DNA of 64,000 nt from Clostridia bacterium (GCA_017453125.1 JAFTKS010000012.1:215058-279057); one strand, 5' to 3'; shown: positions 48,072 through 56,069, counted from the first letter of the stretch. The notes: generated from the letters alone by a model not told the origin. Program-made: numbers and translations.

Positions 48072-49565
48072 ATGAATAATACCGATTGGGACTTTACGCT
48101 TGCCAACTATGATGCTGTATGGTCTTTAGTTGTACAATTAGGCCTTTTGCTTTTATTTTTAATGTTAGGAAATATCCTACGTAGAAAAATTCCTTTATTT
48201 AGAAATTGTTTAATTCCTTCTGCACTTCTTGGCGGAGGTCTTCTACTTGTTACAGATATAATATGTTCACAATTTGGATTTACACTTGTGGACAATCGAA
48301 TTATGCAAGTAGTTACATATCACTGCCTAGCCATAGGCTTTGCCGCAATGTCTCTAAAAACCGAGAAAAGCACACACAAAACCAAGAAAAGTCAAGTCGT
48401 AGAATTTGGAGCTCTTCAAGGCGGTACATATATGCTACAAGCGTTTGTAGGACTAGGAATCACAATAATAATATTCCTACTAACCCAATACGGAGACAAA
48501 ATAATTTCATATATTTGCGGACTCATATTACCACTAGCGTTTGGACAAGGCCCTGGAAACGCACTTAGTTGGGACATTAACTTCACAAATACCCCTGCAA
48601 CTATGTTTGCTGGAAATGGTAGTTTTGGATTATCTCTAGCATCAATTGGATTCGTTGTTGCATCTGTATTTGGTGTAATATACATAAACATTCACAAGAA
48701 GAAAGGTAATCTTTCTGTTCGTACAGCGAAAGCAACAGAAAAATTTATAGACCAAACAAACCCTACAGGCTCTGAAATTCCCGACAATGAATCTGTTGAC
48801 AAATTCACAATTCAAGCAGGATTTGTAGCACTTGCATACGCACTTTCTTTTGGATTTATGGTACTCCTTGGAATTATTTCAGACTTTACCAATAGCATCG
48901 CTTGGGGATTCAACTTCCTATGGGCTTCACTTGCAGCAATGCTCATAAAGTTCGTTGTAACAAAACTAAGAAAAAAGAATATTATGCACCGCCAATATAT
49001 TAACAACTATCAAATGGATAGAATTTCTGGCTTTGCATTCGATCTTATGATTGTTGCTGGTGTTGCTGCCATTGAAATTAACGATATAAAAAGATACCTA
49101 CTCCCAATTATCATTCTTAGCCTTGTAGGAACTCTAGTTACATATATTTACGTTCGCCTTGTTGCAAAACAATGTTTCAAAGGCTTTGAACACGAATTCT
49201 TCCTTATGAGTTTTGGCACTTTTACAGGAACTGCGTCTAATGGAATGATTCTTATGAAAGAAATTGACCCGAGCCTAAAAACACCAACTTCTAGTCTTTA
49301 TATACTATCCAACTTCCCTGCTATGATAATGATTGCACCACTCCTCCTACTACTAAACTTTGCTTGCCAATCACTTACAAACGCAATCATTGCCTGTGCA
49401 ATTTTCTTTGTTCTATGGTTTGTCTACACATTCTATTTGTTCCGTAGAAAGATTTTCAAAAAACGTTACAAAGACAACCCTGCACCAGTTTGGTCAGACG
49501 AAGAGCCTTCAGACACTCCAACAATAGAAACCGAAACCCAACAAGAACCTGTTGACAATGAGTAG
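48072..49565 (+). CDS. Sodium/glutamate symporter, GltS family
   Basis: 497 residues with about ten or more membrane spans in two halves. The first half has the signature FGQGPGNALSW; the second repeats the pattern with GTFTGTASNGMILMKEIDP. These paired re-entrant loops are typical of the GltS (ESS) family, which imports glutamate with sodium. A charged linker of about 45 residues (KKKGNLSVRTAKATEKF onward) joins the halves, and an acidic tail ends the protein, making it longer than E. coli GltS. GGAG lies upstream of the ATG. Monocistronic, with a strong terminator. Substrate could be another amino acid or dicarboxylate. Confidence 0.85.
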   Translation: MNNTDWDFTLANYDAVWSLVVQLGLLLLFLMLGNILRRKIPLFRNCLIPSALLGGGLLLVTDIICSQFGFTLVDNRIMQVVTYHCLAIGFAAMSLKTEKSTHKTKKSQVVEFGALQGGTYMLQAFVGLGITIIIFLLTQYGDKIISYICGLILPLAFGQGPGNALSWDINFTNTPATMFAGNGSFGLSLASIGFVVASVFGVIYINIHKKKGNLSVRTAKATEKFIDQTNPTGSEIPDNESVDKFTIQAGFVALAYALSFGFMVLLGIISDFTNSIAWGFNFLWASLAAMLIKFVVTKLRKKNIMHRQYINNYQMDRISGFAFDLMIVAGVAAIEINDIKRYLLPIIILSLVGTLVTYIYVRLVAKQCFKGFEHEFFLMSFGTFTGTASNGMILMKEIDPSLKTPTSSLYILSNFPAMIMIAPLLLLLNFACQSLTNAIIACAIFFVLWFVYTFYLFRRKIFKKRYKDNPAPVWSDEEPSDTPTIETETQQEPVDNE

Positions 49566-49631
49566 TCTTATTAGAGAAAATCCTCTTCTAATTAATATCA
49601 CAACTTCGTTAAATATTATACAAACCAAAAC

Positions 49632-49666
49632 AACACCCCGAACACAAACGCGTTCGGGGTGTTTTC
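49632..49666. terminator. Strong terminator between transporter and lipoprotein genes
   Basis: 12-bp GC-rich stem AACACCCCGAAC / GTTCGGGGTGTT with an 8-base loop, followed by TTTT. The two genes converge here. Confidence 0.9.
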
Positions 49667-49746
49667 TACATTGCGTACACAAACCAAATAAAAAACTTAC
49701 TAGGATATTTCCTAATAGGTTTTAATAATTAAATTAGTAGTGAATT

Positions 49747-51024
49747 CTAATTATTTTGAAACTCAAAATTAACATAAATTTGTAAATTACCTTTAATTTC
49801 GTTGCTTGAATTTTGTATTGTAATAGTCAAAGTTGTTGGACTGCTTTCATCATCAACAGAAACAATACCTTGAGATAAAGCATCTGCAAATGAAATATAA
49901 TTCATACCTAAATCAAACGTTAATGAACTTGTTAGAAGGTTAGCATAAGTTGTTGAATCGATAGCAATTTCAAGTTTTAGTCCTTCATTAATGTTGTCAA
50001 AATAGTCTTCTAATAATACAAAAGGAGCACTACCCTCTGCAATTTGAGTTCCTTCCAATGTTTTTACAACAAATTCTTGTTGCTCATGATTATAACGAAG
50101 TGTAGTTTCTACACCATACCACATATTTGATAGTTTAATATCAGACCAATCAAAGTTTATATTCACATCTTCAAATGTTGTAATCGAGACTGTGGTTGAG
50201 TCTTTTTTAAAGGTTTGATATTCATATAAATAGTTATTTCCAAAACGGCAACCACCAGCCAAATCTAAAACACGAGGATCACCATCTGTATGAGTGTAAT
50301 TAGGCGTTACTACAAACTTTAAGATTGCACCACTTTTAACTTCAAATGAAAAACCTTCATAAACTTTTGCTTTAAATTCATTTAGTCCAATATTTTCAAA
50401 TACATCACGACCAACAGGAAACTCATCATCTTCATAGTAAAGAGAAAATTTAGCATCTGCTAATATAGTTTTTGCTGGCAAATCTTCCGGAAATTCAGGT
50501 TTTGCTTGGTCAAAAAACTCAACATTTGATTCTGATAATGTAATAGTTTGAGTTCTTTTTGCAGGAGCTCCATCAAAAGTAATCCATAGTTCTTTACTTA
50601 ATGATTCGGTTACTACAAATGAATAAATCCAACTATCTTGTGGACTTTCTGTATAAGCTTCTTCGGGTTCTATATCTTCACCATTATAACCATCTGCTTT
50701 GATAGTAACATCATTGATTTCGTATCCCCGCTCAAGAGTAACAAGCAAAACAAGTTTCTTTCCTTTTTCAACCTCAAATTTTTTGACTTCCAATCCAAGA
50801 TCGTCACCAATATGAGTGCCTATTGTATAATTTTCTATACCAGTCGCATCAACAAGACGAATTTCTTTCACTCCATCTTGAAGTTCAGTTTGTATACTAT
50901 TTTTGAATGTGTTAATGTTAACATTAAAATTTTTGTCGCCATCTCCACCACAAGCAGTTAGCATAAATGCACAAGGCAAAATTAGGCATATTGCCAATAA
51001 AAAAGTTAATATTTTCTTTTTCAT
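49747..51024 (-). CDS. Lipoprotein of unknown function
   Basis: 425 residues. The start MKKKILTFLLAICLILPCAF leads to the lipobox LTAC, so the protein is lipid-anchored outside the membrane; AGGAGG precedes the ATG. The mature part is acidic and beta-rich, with a stretch (VEKGKKLVLLVTLERGYEINDVTIKADG) like the 'InlB B-repeat / beta-grasp' style modules in clostridial surface proteins; this likeness is weak. No enzymatic motif is seen. A TATACT -10 hexamer lies about 45 bases upstream on the minus strand. It is unrelated in sequence to the giant lipoproteins at 1-20.5 kb. Confidence 0.8.
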   Translation of the reverse strand: MKKKILTFLLAICLILPCAFMLTACGGDGDKNFNVNINTFKNSIQTELQDGVKEIRLVDATGIENYTIGTHIGDDLGLEVKKFEVEKGKKLVLLVTLERGYEINDVTIKADGYNGEDIEPEEAYTESPQDSWIYSFVVTESLSKELWITFDGAPAKRTQTITLSESNVEFFDQAKPEFPEDLPAKTILADAKFSLYYEDDEFPVGRDVFENIGLNEFKAKVYEGFSFEVKSGAILKFVVTPNYTHTDGDPRVLDLAGGCRFGNNYLYEYQTFKKDSTTVSITTFEDVNINFDWSDIKLSNMWYGVETTLRYNHEQQEFVVKTLEGTQIAEGSAPFVLLEDYFDNINEGLKLEIAIDSTTYANLLTSSLTFDLGMNYISFADALSQGIVSVDDESSPTTLTITIQNSSNEIKGNLQIYVNFEFQNN

Positions 51025-51130
51025 AAAACCTCCTATCTACATATATATTTAATGTTATACTTTTAGTATAGCACAAAGGAATCAAAATCGTTGTAATTTT
51101 TTATTAACTTTTTTAATATTTAGACAAAAA

Positions 51131-51166
51131 TAAAAAAACACCCAAACTTTAATTCAATTTGAGTGT
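51131..51166 (-). terminator. Terminator of the histidine phosphatase gene
   Basis: 9-bp stem ACACTCAAA / TTTGGGTGT (one G-T pair) followed on the minus strand by a T-run. About 80 bases of apparently former coding sequence lie between the gene's stop and this hairpin. Confidence 0.7.
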
Positions 51167-51248
51167 CTGAAGATTAAATTTCTATAAACTTTTTTCATCT
51201 TCTGAATTTATATTCCTTGGCAACCAATGTTCTTGTCCAATGCTTTTA

Positions 51249-51794
51249 TTAAATTATATAATGTCTAATTTCTGCATTATTAAAATTTTTGCGGTATACC
51301 ATATCTTGATTGTAATTAATTTTTTTATTTGTGAGAATATTTTCTATACAAGTTGCTGGAGTGTCGTGAGAAACAATTAATATATTTTCATATGTGCAAT
51401 TATCTTTAATGTACTTAACAAAATCTTCTATTCTATTGTGAACAGCTTTCCAGCTTTCCATATTATAACCATCAAGTCTGTGTTCTTGTGCGAATGATTC
51501 ATTGGTCGTTAACGACGACTTTAATCTTCTTGTAAAGATTCCTTCATCAATTTCAATTAATCTTTCGTCCTTGATGATTTTTACGTTATGGTATTTGTTT
51601 ATTATATTTGCTGTTTGCATAGTTCTCATAAGAGGAGATGAGTAAATAATATCAAAACTAATATTTTTACAATCTATAGAGCATTTTTCAACTAAATCTA
51701 TGCCTTGTTTGCTCAATCTGTTATTAGAACGCCCTTGAAATATTCCTTTTTCGTTCCAAATAGTTGTCCCGTGACGCATAACATATATATTCAT
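51249..51794 (-). CDS. Histidine phosphatase (phosphoglycerate-mutase-like)
   Basis: 181 residues from the ATG at 51794, with GGAG 7 bases upstream. The catalytic RHG motif is in YVMRHGTTIWNEKGIFQGR at the N-terminus, YSSPLMRTMQTA follows, the acid/base Glu lies in IEIDEG, and the second His is in LIVSHDTPA. These are the full set for the family (alpha-ribazole, sugar or nucleotide phosphatases). The specific substrate cannot be told. After its stop codon, another frame reads SIGQEHWLPRNINSEDEKSL then stop, which looks coding. A frameshift near the 3' end may have shortened the protein by about 20 residues. Confidence 0.85.
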   Translation of the reverse strand: MNIYVMRHGTTIWNEKGIFQGRSNNRLSKQGIDLVEKCSIDCKNISFDIIYSSPLMRTMQTANIINKYHNVKIIKDERLIEIDEGIFTRRLKSSLTTNESFAQEHRLDGYNMESWKAVHNRIEDFVKYIKDNCTYENILIVSHDTPATCIENILTNKKINYNQDMVYRKNFNNAEIRHYII

Positions 51795-51969
51795 TTTTAT
51801 CTCCAATAGTTTAAGTCTGTATTATTATAGCAAATTAGCGGATTTAAACAAAAGAGATTTAAGTATCGTTTTTGTATTATTGATTAAAAATATGAAATGT
51901 ATTTTAAATAAAATTAAATTATTTCAATAGTTTTTATATGAAATAATTATAGCGAGTTATAATATTCGC

Positions 51970-52428
51970 TTAGTAAAACAACAAATCTTCTTCAATCTGC
52001 TGAAAAGTTTTTGCCTTTTTAAAATATTCTTTTCGTTTATCAATATAATTAGATTGAGGAAATTTGTTTATCATAAAATTCAAAAAACTATTTGTCAAAT
52101 TTTCATTTTCAACTATCTGAGGGTCATATTTATCAAGTGCAATTTTTATTTCAAAAGGATTAATAAAAAGATTAAAGCTATCGTAAGTTAAATGTGATTT
52201 TACTCCGATAGATAAAATAATATTATGATATAAATCTTTATCCCTTCCAAATGCATCTCGTCTAGTTGTATACTTGGTGTTAAGTTTTACAAATTCGCTT
52301 GTTGTATTTTCATATCCCTTAAAAGTTTTAATAACTTCTGCTATAGGTTCTTTTAATACATTAAAAAGTTCTTCATCACTCACTGTTCTTAAATCAAAAC
52401 CAGCATCAGGCATTTTATATTTTATCAT
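51970..52428 (-). CDS. Protein of unknown function
   Basis: 152 residues from the ATG at 52428, preceded by AAGGAG. It is soluble, without signal peptide or membrane span, and rich in Lys, Asp and aromatic residues. The sequence contains KLNTKYTTRRDAFGRDKDLY and ends in a charged helix (KRKEYFKKAKTFQQIEEDLL). I do not recognise a family. It stands alone between the phosphatase gene and a hairpin-rich region that is associated with other small genes, so accessory origin is plausible. Confidence 0.6.
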   Translation of the reverse strand: MIKYKMPDAGFDLRTVSDEELFNVLKEPIAEVIKTFKGYENTTSEFVKLNTKYTTRRDAFGRDKDLYHNIILSIGVKSHLTYDSFNLFINPFEIKIALDKYDPQIVENENLTNSFLNFMINKFPQSNYIDKRKEYFKKAKTFQQIEEDLLFY

Positions 52429-52502
52429 ATTAAATAACTCCTTAAACAATTAAATTATAGCATATGTATAATATTTTTCAATATCTTTATTTAAATTTAA
52501 CC

Positions 52503-52530
52503 AATAAAAAAGAAGTGGGGAGTCCCACTT
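52503..52530 (-). terminator. Terminator hairpin
   Basis: AAGTGGG / CCCACTT stem with a 4-base loop, followed by a T-run on the minus strand. It closes the structured region that follows the 90-residue gene. Confidence 0.75.
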
Positions 52531-52676
52531 GCTTTATGGGTTTGGGGAGCGATTCAAAATGCATCTCGGGGTGTGTTCAACTGAACCACCAAAAACCGCC
52601 TATTTCATTGGTGTTTTTAGAGTTGAAATTGCAATTTTGAATCAGCTCCTTATCCTGCTCACAAAAAATTATACTT
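52531..52676 (-). other. Hairpin-rich region with a long-range inverted repeat
   Basis: Arms GGAGCGATTCAAAATGC (52546-52562) and GCAATTTTGAATCAGCTCC (52631-52649) pair with two mismatches or bulges over about 70 bases. Inside is a further hairpin around GTTCAACTGAAC and an AAAACC/GGTGTTTTT pairing. It lies between a small gene's stop codon and a terminator, so it may be a structured 3' UTR, a small RNA, or a relic of the tRNA-type elements found elsewhere here. Confidence 0.5.
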
Positions 52677-52949
52677 TTATAATGTTTGACTTTGAGTTTC
52701 TTCAATAAGTTTTTCTCTTTCTTTACACATTTCTAAAAGAATTTTTTTCTTTTCTATATCAGCTATTTGCTCTTGAATAAATTTTTCTATCATTTCGCTT
52801 ACTGCACATCCATTTACCATACTTTTGTATATTTCAGACTCTTTACCAAAATGAGCATAAATTAATCCTATTTCATTTATTCCATAAATACATTGTCCAG
52901 GTTTGATTTCTCCAGGTTTGATTGTTCTTTTAAATTTTTCTTTTATCAT
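52677..52949 (-). CDS. Small protein of unknown function
   Basis: 90 residues. I place the start at the ATG at 52949, with GGGGGA 10 bases upstream; the frame is open further upstream but has no ribosome site there. The N-terminal half (KFKRTIKPGEIKPGQCIYG) is basic. The C-terminal half is a charged helix (IEKFIQEQIADIEKKKILLE) that could form a coiled coil. No family recognised. Cytosolic by composition. Confidence 0.5.
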   Translation of the reverse strand: MIKEKFKRTIKPGEIKPGQCIYGINEIGLIYAHFGKESEIYKSMVNGCAVSEMIEKFIQEQIADIEKKKILLEMCKEREKLIEETQSQTL

Positions 52950-53426
52950 TCCAATAGTTCCCCCTATCAAATTTTTAATATTATAATAGTAATTATTAAA
53001 TCTGTCAAGATTTATTTTTTTATCTCTAGCAAAGGTCATTAGAAAAAAAGTTAATTTTCTGTTAGAAATTTTGTTAGACATCATCTGTTAGTGTTAAAAA
53101 CCTCTTATGTGAATGTTGATTAATTAATAGTGAAGAATGAAAAATGAAGAATTAGAAAAAATATAAAACCAACCACAATTTTTCACTCTTCATTTTTAGT
53201 TCTTAACTCTAAAATAATCCGAAAACATAGTGAAAAATGAAAAACGAAAAATTAAAATGAAAAGTACAAACAAAAAAATCCGACCTTGCAGTTCGGATTA
53301 TTTTAGTTTGGCGGAGCGGAAGTTACGTAAAACGAATTAAAAATCTTTTAAAATTTATTAGCATTATTATCAATATAAAAAATTAGTGCATATATAATTA
53401 ATGATGATGTATTTAAGGAGATGCAT
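52950..53426. other. 477-base gap with inverted repeats and a tRNA-end remnant
   Basis: No gene is seen. At about 53130-53210 an imperfect inverted repeat is built from variants of 'GAATGAAAAATGAAGA'; a direct variant follows at about 53230. At 53277-53299 AATCCGA/TCGGATT forms a terminator-like hairpin. Directly after it, TGGCGGAGCGGAAG (53309-53322) is the reverse complement of a plausible tRNA 3' end with CCA. This is the same order, terminator then tRNA end, as at the tRNA-Ser copies. Confidence 0.45.
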
Positions 53427-54746
53427 ATGAACCCATTTAAAGAAAAACCCATAAATTTGTCAAGTTGTTTTAGAAATTGGAAACAACTCTATCCAAAGCC
53501 ATATAATAAAGATCAAATCGATCCTTATACTAAGGCAAGAATTATACTTATGAATGGTACAGAATTTGAAGCTAATTGGTTTTCACATAACTTTGCCCGT
53601 CACACAACAAATAATGATCTTCGTAGAGAACTTGCATTTACTCGTTCAATTGAAAAACAACAACAAATTAGATTGTCTCTACTTAAACCATCTAACGAAA
53701 GTATTTTAGAGCATACAATTAGTTACGAACAACTTGCAGTGGATCTAACTGCTGAACTTGCTCAAAGAGAAAGTGATTGTTATGTGAAAAAAGCACTGGA
53801 CTTTGCTTTACTTGAAGATTTTGACCATTTGTATCGTTATTCTAATCTACTGGAGATAGAACAAGGCATAAAGTCAGAAAAATTGGTTGGGAAATATACT
53901 GAAATAATGCCTGCAAGACCGACAATCGCACATCATAGATTTAATGTAGATAATGTCAAAAGACCATTGTTTTCAAAACAATTAGACAAACAATCTGTAT
54001 TAAATACAATGATTATAACCGCAGCAGAACAACAAACAATGAATTACTACATGAATGTTACAAATTTAGTAAAAAGTGATCTTGCAAGAAAACTTTATAT
54101 GGAAATAGCGCAAGTGGAAGAAGAACATGTTACCCAATATGAATCGCTTATGGATTCTGGTGCAACGTGGCTTGAAATGTTATTGTGGCATGAATATACT
54201 GAATGTTATTTATATTGGTCATGCTTTTTAACAGAGACTGATCCTTATGTTAAATCAATATGGGAAGAGCATCTTAAAATGGAAATTGCTCATCTTCACA
54301 AGGCAAGTGAATTGCTTGAAAAATATGAAAATAAAAAATGGCAAGAGGTTATACCAGATGGAGATTTTCCAGAGCCAATATCTTTGCATGAAAATATAGA
54401 ATATGTAAGAAATGTTCTAACTAATACAGTTCAATTTACAGGTAACTTTGAAGAATATATTAATATTAACAAATTGCCAAAAGATGCAAACTTCTTTAAG
54501 TATCAAAATATCATTAATCCTACACCAGAAATAGTTCCATCACATATTGTTATAGACACTCATATTAAAGATTATGGTCATGATTATAGATATGAAGTTG
54601 CTCCAAATCCTATTGAGCAATTGCGTAATAGAAGTTGCGATAACACATGCGTCGGCATAGTACCCAATGAAGCCAAAAGCACTGACTTTTCATGTAATAC
54701 ATTTAGTTATAATAATTTGTCTAAAAATCAATTGTTTAAATACTAA
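53427..54746 (+). CDS. Ferritin-like domain protein
   Basis: 439 residues. The ATG at 53427 has AAGGAG 6 bases upstream; an ATG at 53421 directly abuts the site and is less likely. Helical pairs carrying Glu and His look like diiron four-helix bundles: ITAAEQQTMNYYMNV, QVEEEHVTQYESLM, LLWHEYTECYLYW and LKMEIAHLHKASELL in the centre. A second, weaker set sits nearer the N-terminus (EHTISYEQLAVDLTAELAQR, FALLEDFDHLYRYS). This suggests two ferritin/rubrerythrin-like halves. Oxidative stress defence or iron/oxygen chemistry is the family-level expectation. The C-terminal 70 residues contain several Cys and may bind a further metal. Cytosolic, monocistronic. Confidence 0.72.
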   Translation: MNPFKEKPINLSSCFRNWKQLYPKPYNKDQIDPYTKARIILMNGTEFEANWFSHNFARHTTNNDLRRELAFTRSIEKQQQIRLSLLKPSNESILEHTISYEQLAVDLTAELAQRESDCYVKKALDFALLEDFDHLYRYSNLLEIEQGIKSEKLVGKYTEIMPARPTIAHHRFNVDNVKRPLFSKQLDKQSVLNTMIITAAEQQTMNYYMNVTNLVKSDLARKLYMEIAQVEEEHVTQYESLMDSGATWLEMLLWHEYTECYLYWSCFLTETDPYVKSIWEEHLKMEIAHLHKASELLEKYENKKWQEVIPDGDFPEPISLHENIEYVRNVLTNTVQFTGNFEEYININKLPKDANFFKYQNIINPTPEIVPSHIVIDTHIKDYGHDYRYEVAPNPIEQLRNRSCDNTCVGIVPNEAKSTDFSCNTFSYNNLSKNQLFKY

Positions 54747-54754
54747 GGGACCTG

Positions 54755-54787
54755 AAATAACACGAACTCAACGAGTTCGTGTTATTT
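54755..54787 (+). terminator. Terminator of the ferritin-like gene
   Basis: Perfect 15-bp stem AAATAACACGAACTC / GAGTTCGTGTTATTT with loop AAC. The T-run after it is poor, so it may also act as an mRNA-stabilising hairpin. Confidence 0.7.
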
Positions 54788-54879
54788 GTCTATTATCTTT
54801 AAGTATTATATCATAATATTTTTAAATTTTATAACAAAAAATCCACCCGAACCATAATTGATACGGATGGACAAGATTG
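54788..54879 (-). other. Terminator-like hairpin next to tRNA-Ser copy 1
   Basis: Within this gap the minus strand reads CCATCCG ... CGGGTGGA and then a T-run, an 8-bp stem with one mismatch. It lies immediately after the tRNA-Ser 3'-end copy, in the position a tRNA terminator would occupy. Confidence 0.6.
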
Positions 54880-55000
54880 TGGCGGAGAGTTAGGGATTCG
54901 TCAATGTGCTGAAAGCATATTTGTCGGAGTGGCACGAAGTGACACACACGACCACCACGGCGACCTTGAAAACAAAAAAGTGAGGTATCACCCACTTACT
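54880..55000 (-). repeat. tRNA-Ser element copy 1 (split T-arm, inverted anticodon arm)
   Basis: 54880-54900 equals the last 21 bases of tRNA-Ser (C56 to CCA) in the same orientation as the tRNA. It is followed by a 58-base insert with two hairpins, ATGTGCT-GAA-AGCATAT and GTGGCAC-GAA-GTGACAC (each 7 bp, the second with one mismatch). From about 54942, CGGCGACCTTGAAAAC is an inverted, slightly changed copy of the tRNA-Ser anticodon arm, then a terminator-like stem (AGTGAGGTATCACCCACTT), and finally a decayed start of another tRNA end (TTTGTCGG). The stretch from the inverted anticodon arm onward is nearly identical to 55928-55985. Confidence 0.8.
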
Positions 55001-55079
55001 TTGTCGGGATGGTGGTAATGGTATTCTAACAATCACAAATATACTTGTATATACTTTTAAAATATGTTACCATATACTT
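55001..55079 (+). promoter_or_regulatory. AT-rich leader of the acetyltransferase gene
   Basis: Contains TTGTAT and TAAAAT hexamers but no Shine-Dalgarno sequence before the ATG at 55080. Expression may be leaderless or weak. Confidence 0.3.
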
Positions 55080-55583
55080 ATGGAAGAGTTATATCATTAT
55101 TTTAATAATTATAGTGTCACTAAAATAAATGATTCAAACATTAATGAAGTGTTTGAGCTTTGTAAACACAATAATAAATATTACACATATTTACAAGAAA
55201 CTGCAACATTAGATGGCGTAAAAAACATTATTAGTGAGCTCCCGCCACATACAACTCTAGATAATAAACACTTTGTAGGGTTTTATAAAGATAATAAATT
55301 AGTTGCGATCCTTGATTTAATAGATGGATACCCAAATAAAAAGACTGCTTTCATAGGCCTTTTTATGGTTGATATAAATTTACAACGATTGGGTGTTGGT
55401 AAAAATATTATTAGTGAATTAATAAAATTTTTAAAAAGTAAAAAATTTATTTATTGTGATTTAGGTGTAATAGAGACCAATACCGAAGCTATCTCTTTTT
55501 GGAACAAACTAGGTTTTAAAAATACAGGTAAAATATATAACCATGAAAAATATAATGTAATTATGATGAGTAATAAATTATAA
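55080..55583 (+). CDS. GNAT-family N-acetyltransferase
   Basis: 167 residues. The acetyl-CoA-binding motif A is clear: GLFMVDINLQRLGVGKNIISE, with the Q/R-x-x-G-x-G/A core. Motif B (CDLGVIETNTEAISFWNKLGF) also matches typical GNAT proteins. It should transfer an acetyl group from acetyl-CoA to a small molecule or protein amine; the substrate is unknown. The gene lacks a ribosome-binding site. It is flanked by two near-identical tRNA-Ser-derived elements in the same orientation (54880-55000 and 55733-55838), and has its own terminator. This makes it look like a captured cassette. Confidence 0.88.
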   Translation: MEELYHYFNNYSVTKINDSNINEVFELCKHNNKYYTYLQETATLDGVKNIISELPPHTTLDNKHFVGFYKDNKLVAILDLIDGYPNKKTAFIGLFMVDINLQRLGVGKNIISELIKFLKSKKFIYCDLGVIETNTEAISFWNKLGFKNTGKIYNHEKYNVIMMSNKL

Positions 55584-55620
55584 AATGCAGCAGATAAATT
55601 CTGTTGCATTTTAATTTTTT
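55582..55620 (+). terminator. Terminator of the acetyltransferase gene
   Basis: 13-bp stem AAAATGCAGCAGA / TCTGTTGCATTTT (one G-T pair), 5-base loop, T-run shortly after. Confidence 0.85.
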
Positions 55621-55690
55621 GTTACTTTATTAATAAATTCAATATTTGGTTGGGACAATAAACCCAGCAACCCCTTTAATGCAAAAATAG

Positions 55691-55732
55691 AAAAATCGCA
55701 CTCCAACAATACTGTTAGAATGCGATTGCTCT
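55691..55732 (-). terminator. Terminator after tRNA-Ser element copy 2
   Basis: On the minus strand AATCGCA pairs with TGCGATT, with an inner AACA/TGTT pairing, then a T-run. It follows the partial tRNA 3' end at 55733 as if that end were transcribed. Confidence 0.7.
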
Positions 55733-55838
55733 TGGCGGAGAGTTAGGGGTTCGTCAATGTGCTGAAAGCATATTTGTCGGAGTGACACGAAGTGACACAC
55801 ACGACCACCTTCCCAGGAAGCTCTCACTTCAACGGTTT
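55733..55838 (-). repeat. tRNA-Ser element copy 2 (tRNA 3' half split at the T-loop)
   Basis: 55733-55753 is the tRNA-Ser 3' end (one base changed), interrupted at C56 by an insert with the hairpins ATGTGCT-GAA-AGCATAT and GTGACAC-GAA-GTGACAC. The tRNA sequence then resumes in phase (CCCAGGAAGCTCTCAC, through the variable arm) until the anticodon loop, where it ends. The insert is nearly identical to copy 1. Because the tRNA half is otherwise well kept, the insertion into the T-loop is directly visible here. Confidence 0.85.
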
Positions 55839-55981
55839 GTCTCGAACTCCCTATCAATTTTAATTACCCTATCCCTATAATCTTTCCTTACCTATTGTAT
55901 TCTCTTCTCGTTTTTCTCGTAAACCCCACGACCGCCACGGCGACCTTGAAAACAAAAAAGTGAGGTATCCCCCACTTACTT
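55839..55981 (-). other. Spacer and terminator region of tRNA-Ser
   Basis: 55928-55985 repeats the inverted anticodon-arm segment of copy 1 and the stem AAGTGGGGGATACCTCACTT followed by a T-run on the minus strand, which is the terminator of the intact tRNA-Ser. The part from 55850 to 55927 is pyrimidine-rich without a recognisable feature. Confidence 0.65.
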
Positions 55982-56069
55982 TGGCGGAGAGTTAGGGATT
56001 CGAACCCCAGGAAGCTCTCACTTCAACGGTTTTCAAGACCGCCGCTTTCGACCGCTCAGCCAACTCTCC
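55982..56069 (-). tRNA. tRNA-Ser (anticodon TGA)
   Basis: 88 bases with encoded CCA. The acceptor GGAGAGT pairs with ACTCTCC, the discriminator is G, the anticodon loop is CTTGAAA, and a long variable arm (class II) is present. It appears intact and functional. Both its 5' end and its 3' end are duplicated in flanking sequence. Confidence 0.93.

Noticed and set aside
53100..53260. Classical MITE
   Set aside because: The inverted repeat is imperfect, AT-rich and without clear ends or a second copy in the window.
55733..55838. Intron inside a tRNA-Ser gene
   Set aside because: The 5' half of the tRNA is missing from this copy, the insert is only 58 bases and lacks group I or II features, and an intact tRNA-Ser lies nearby.
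54880..55838. Bona fide integron
   Set aside because: No integron integrase and no canonical attC R-box motifs are visible; the comparison is kept only as a hypothesis.
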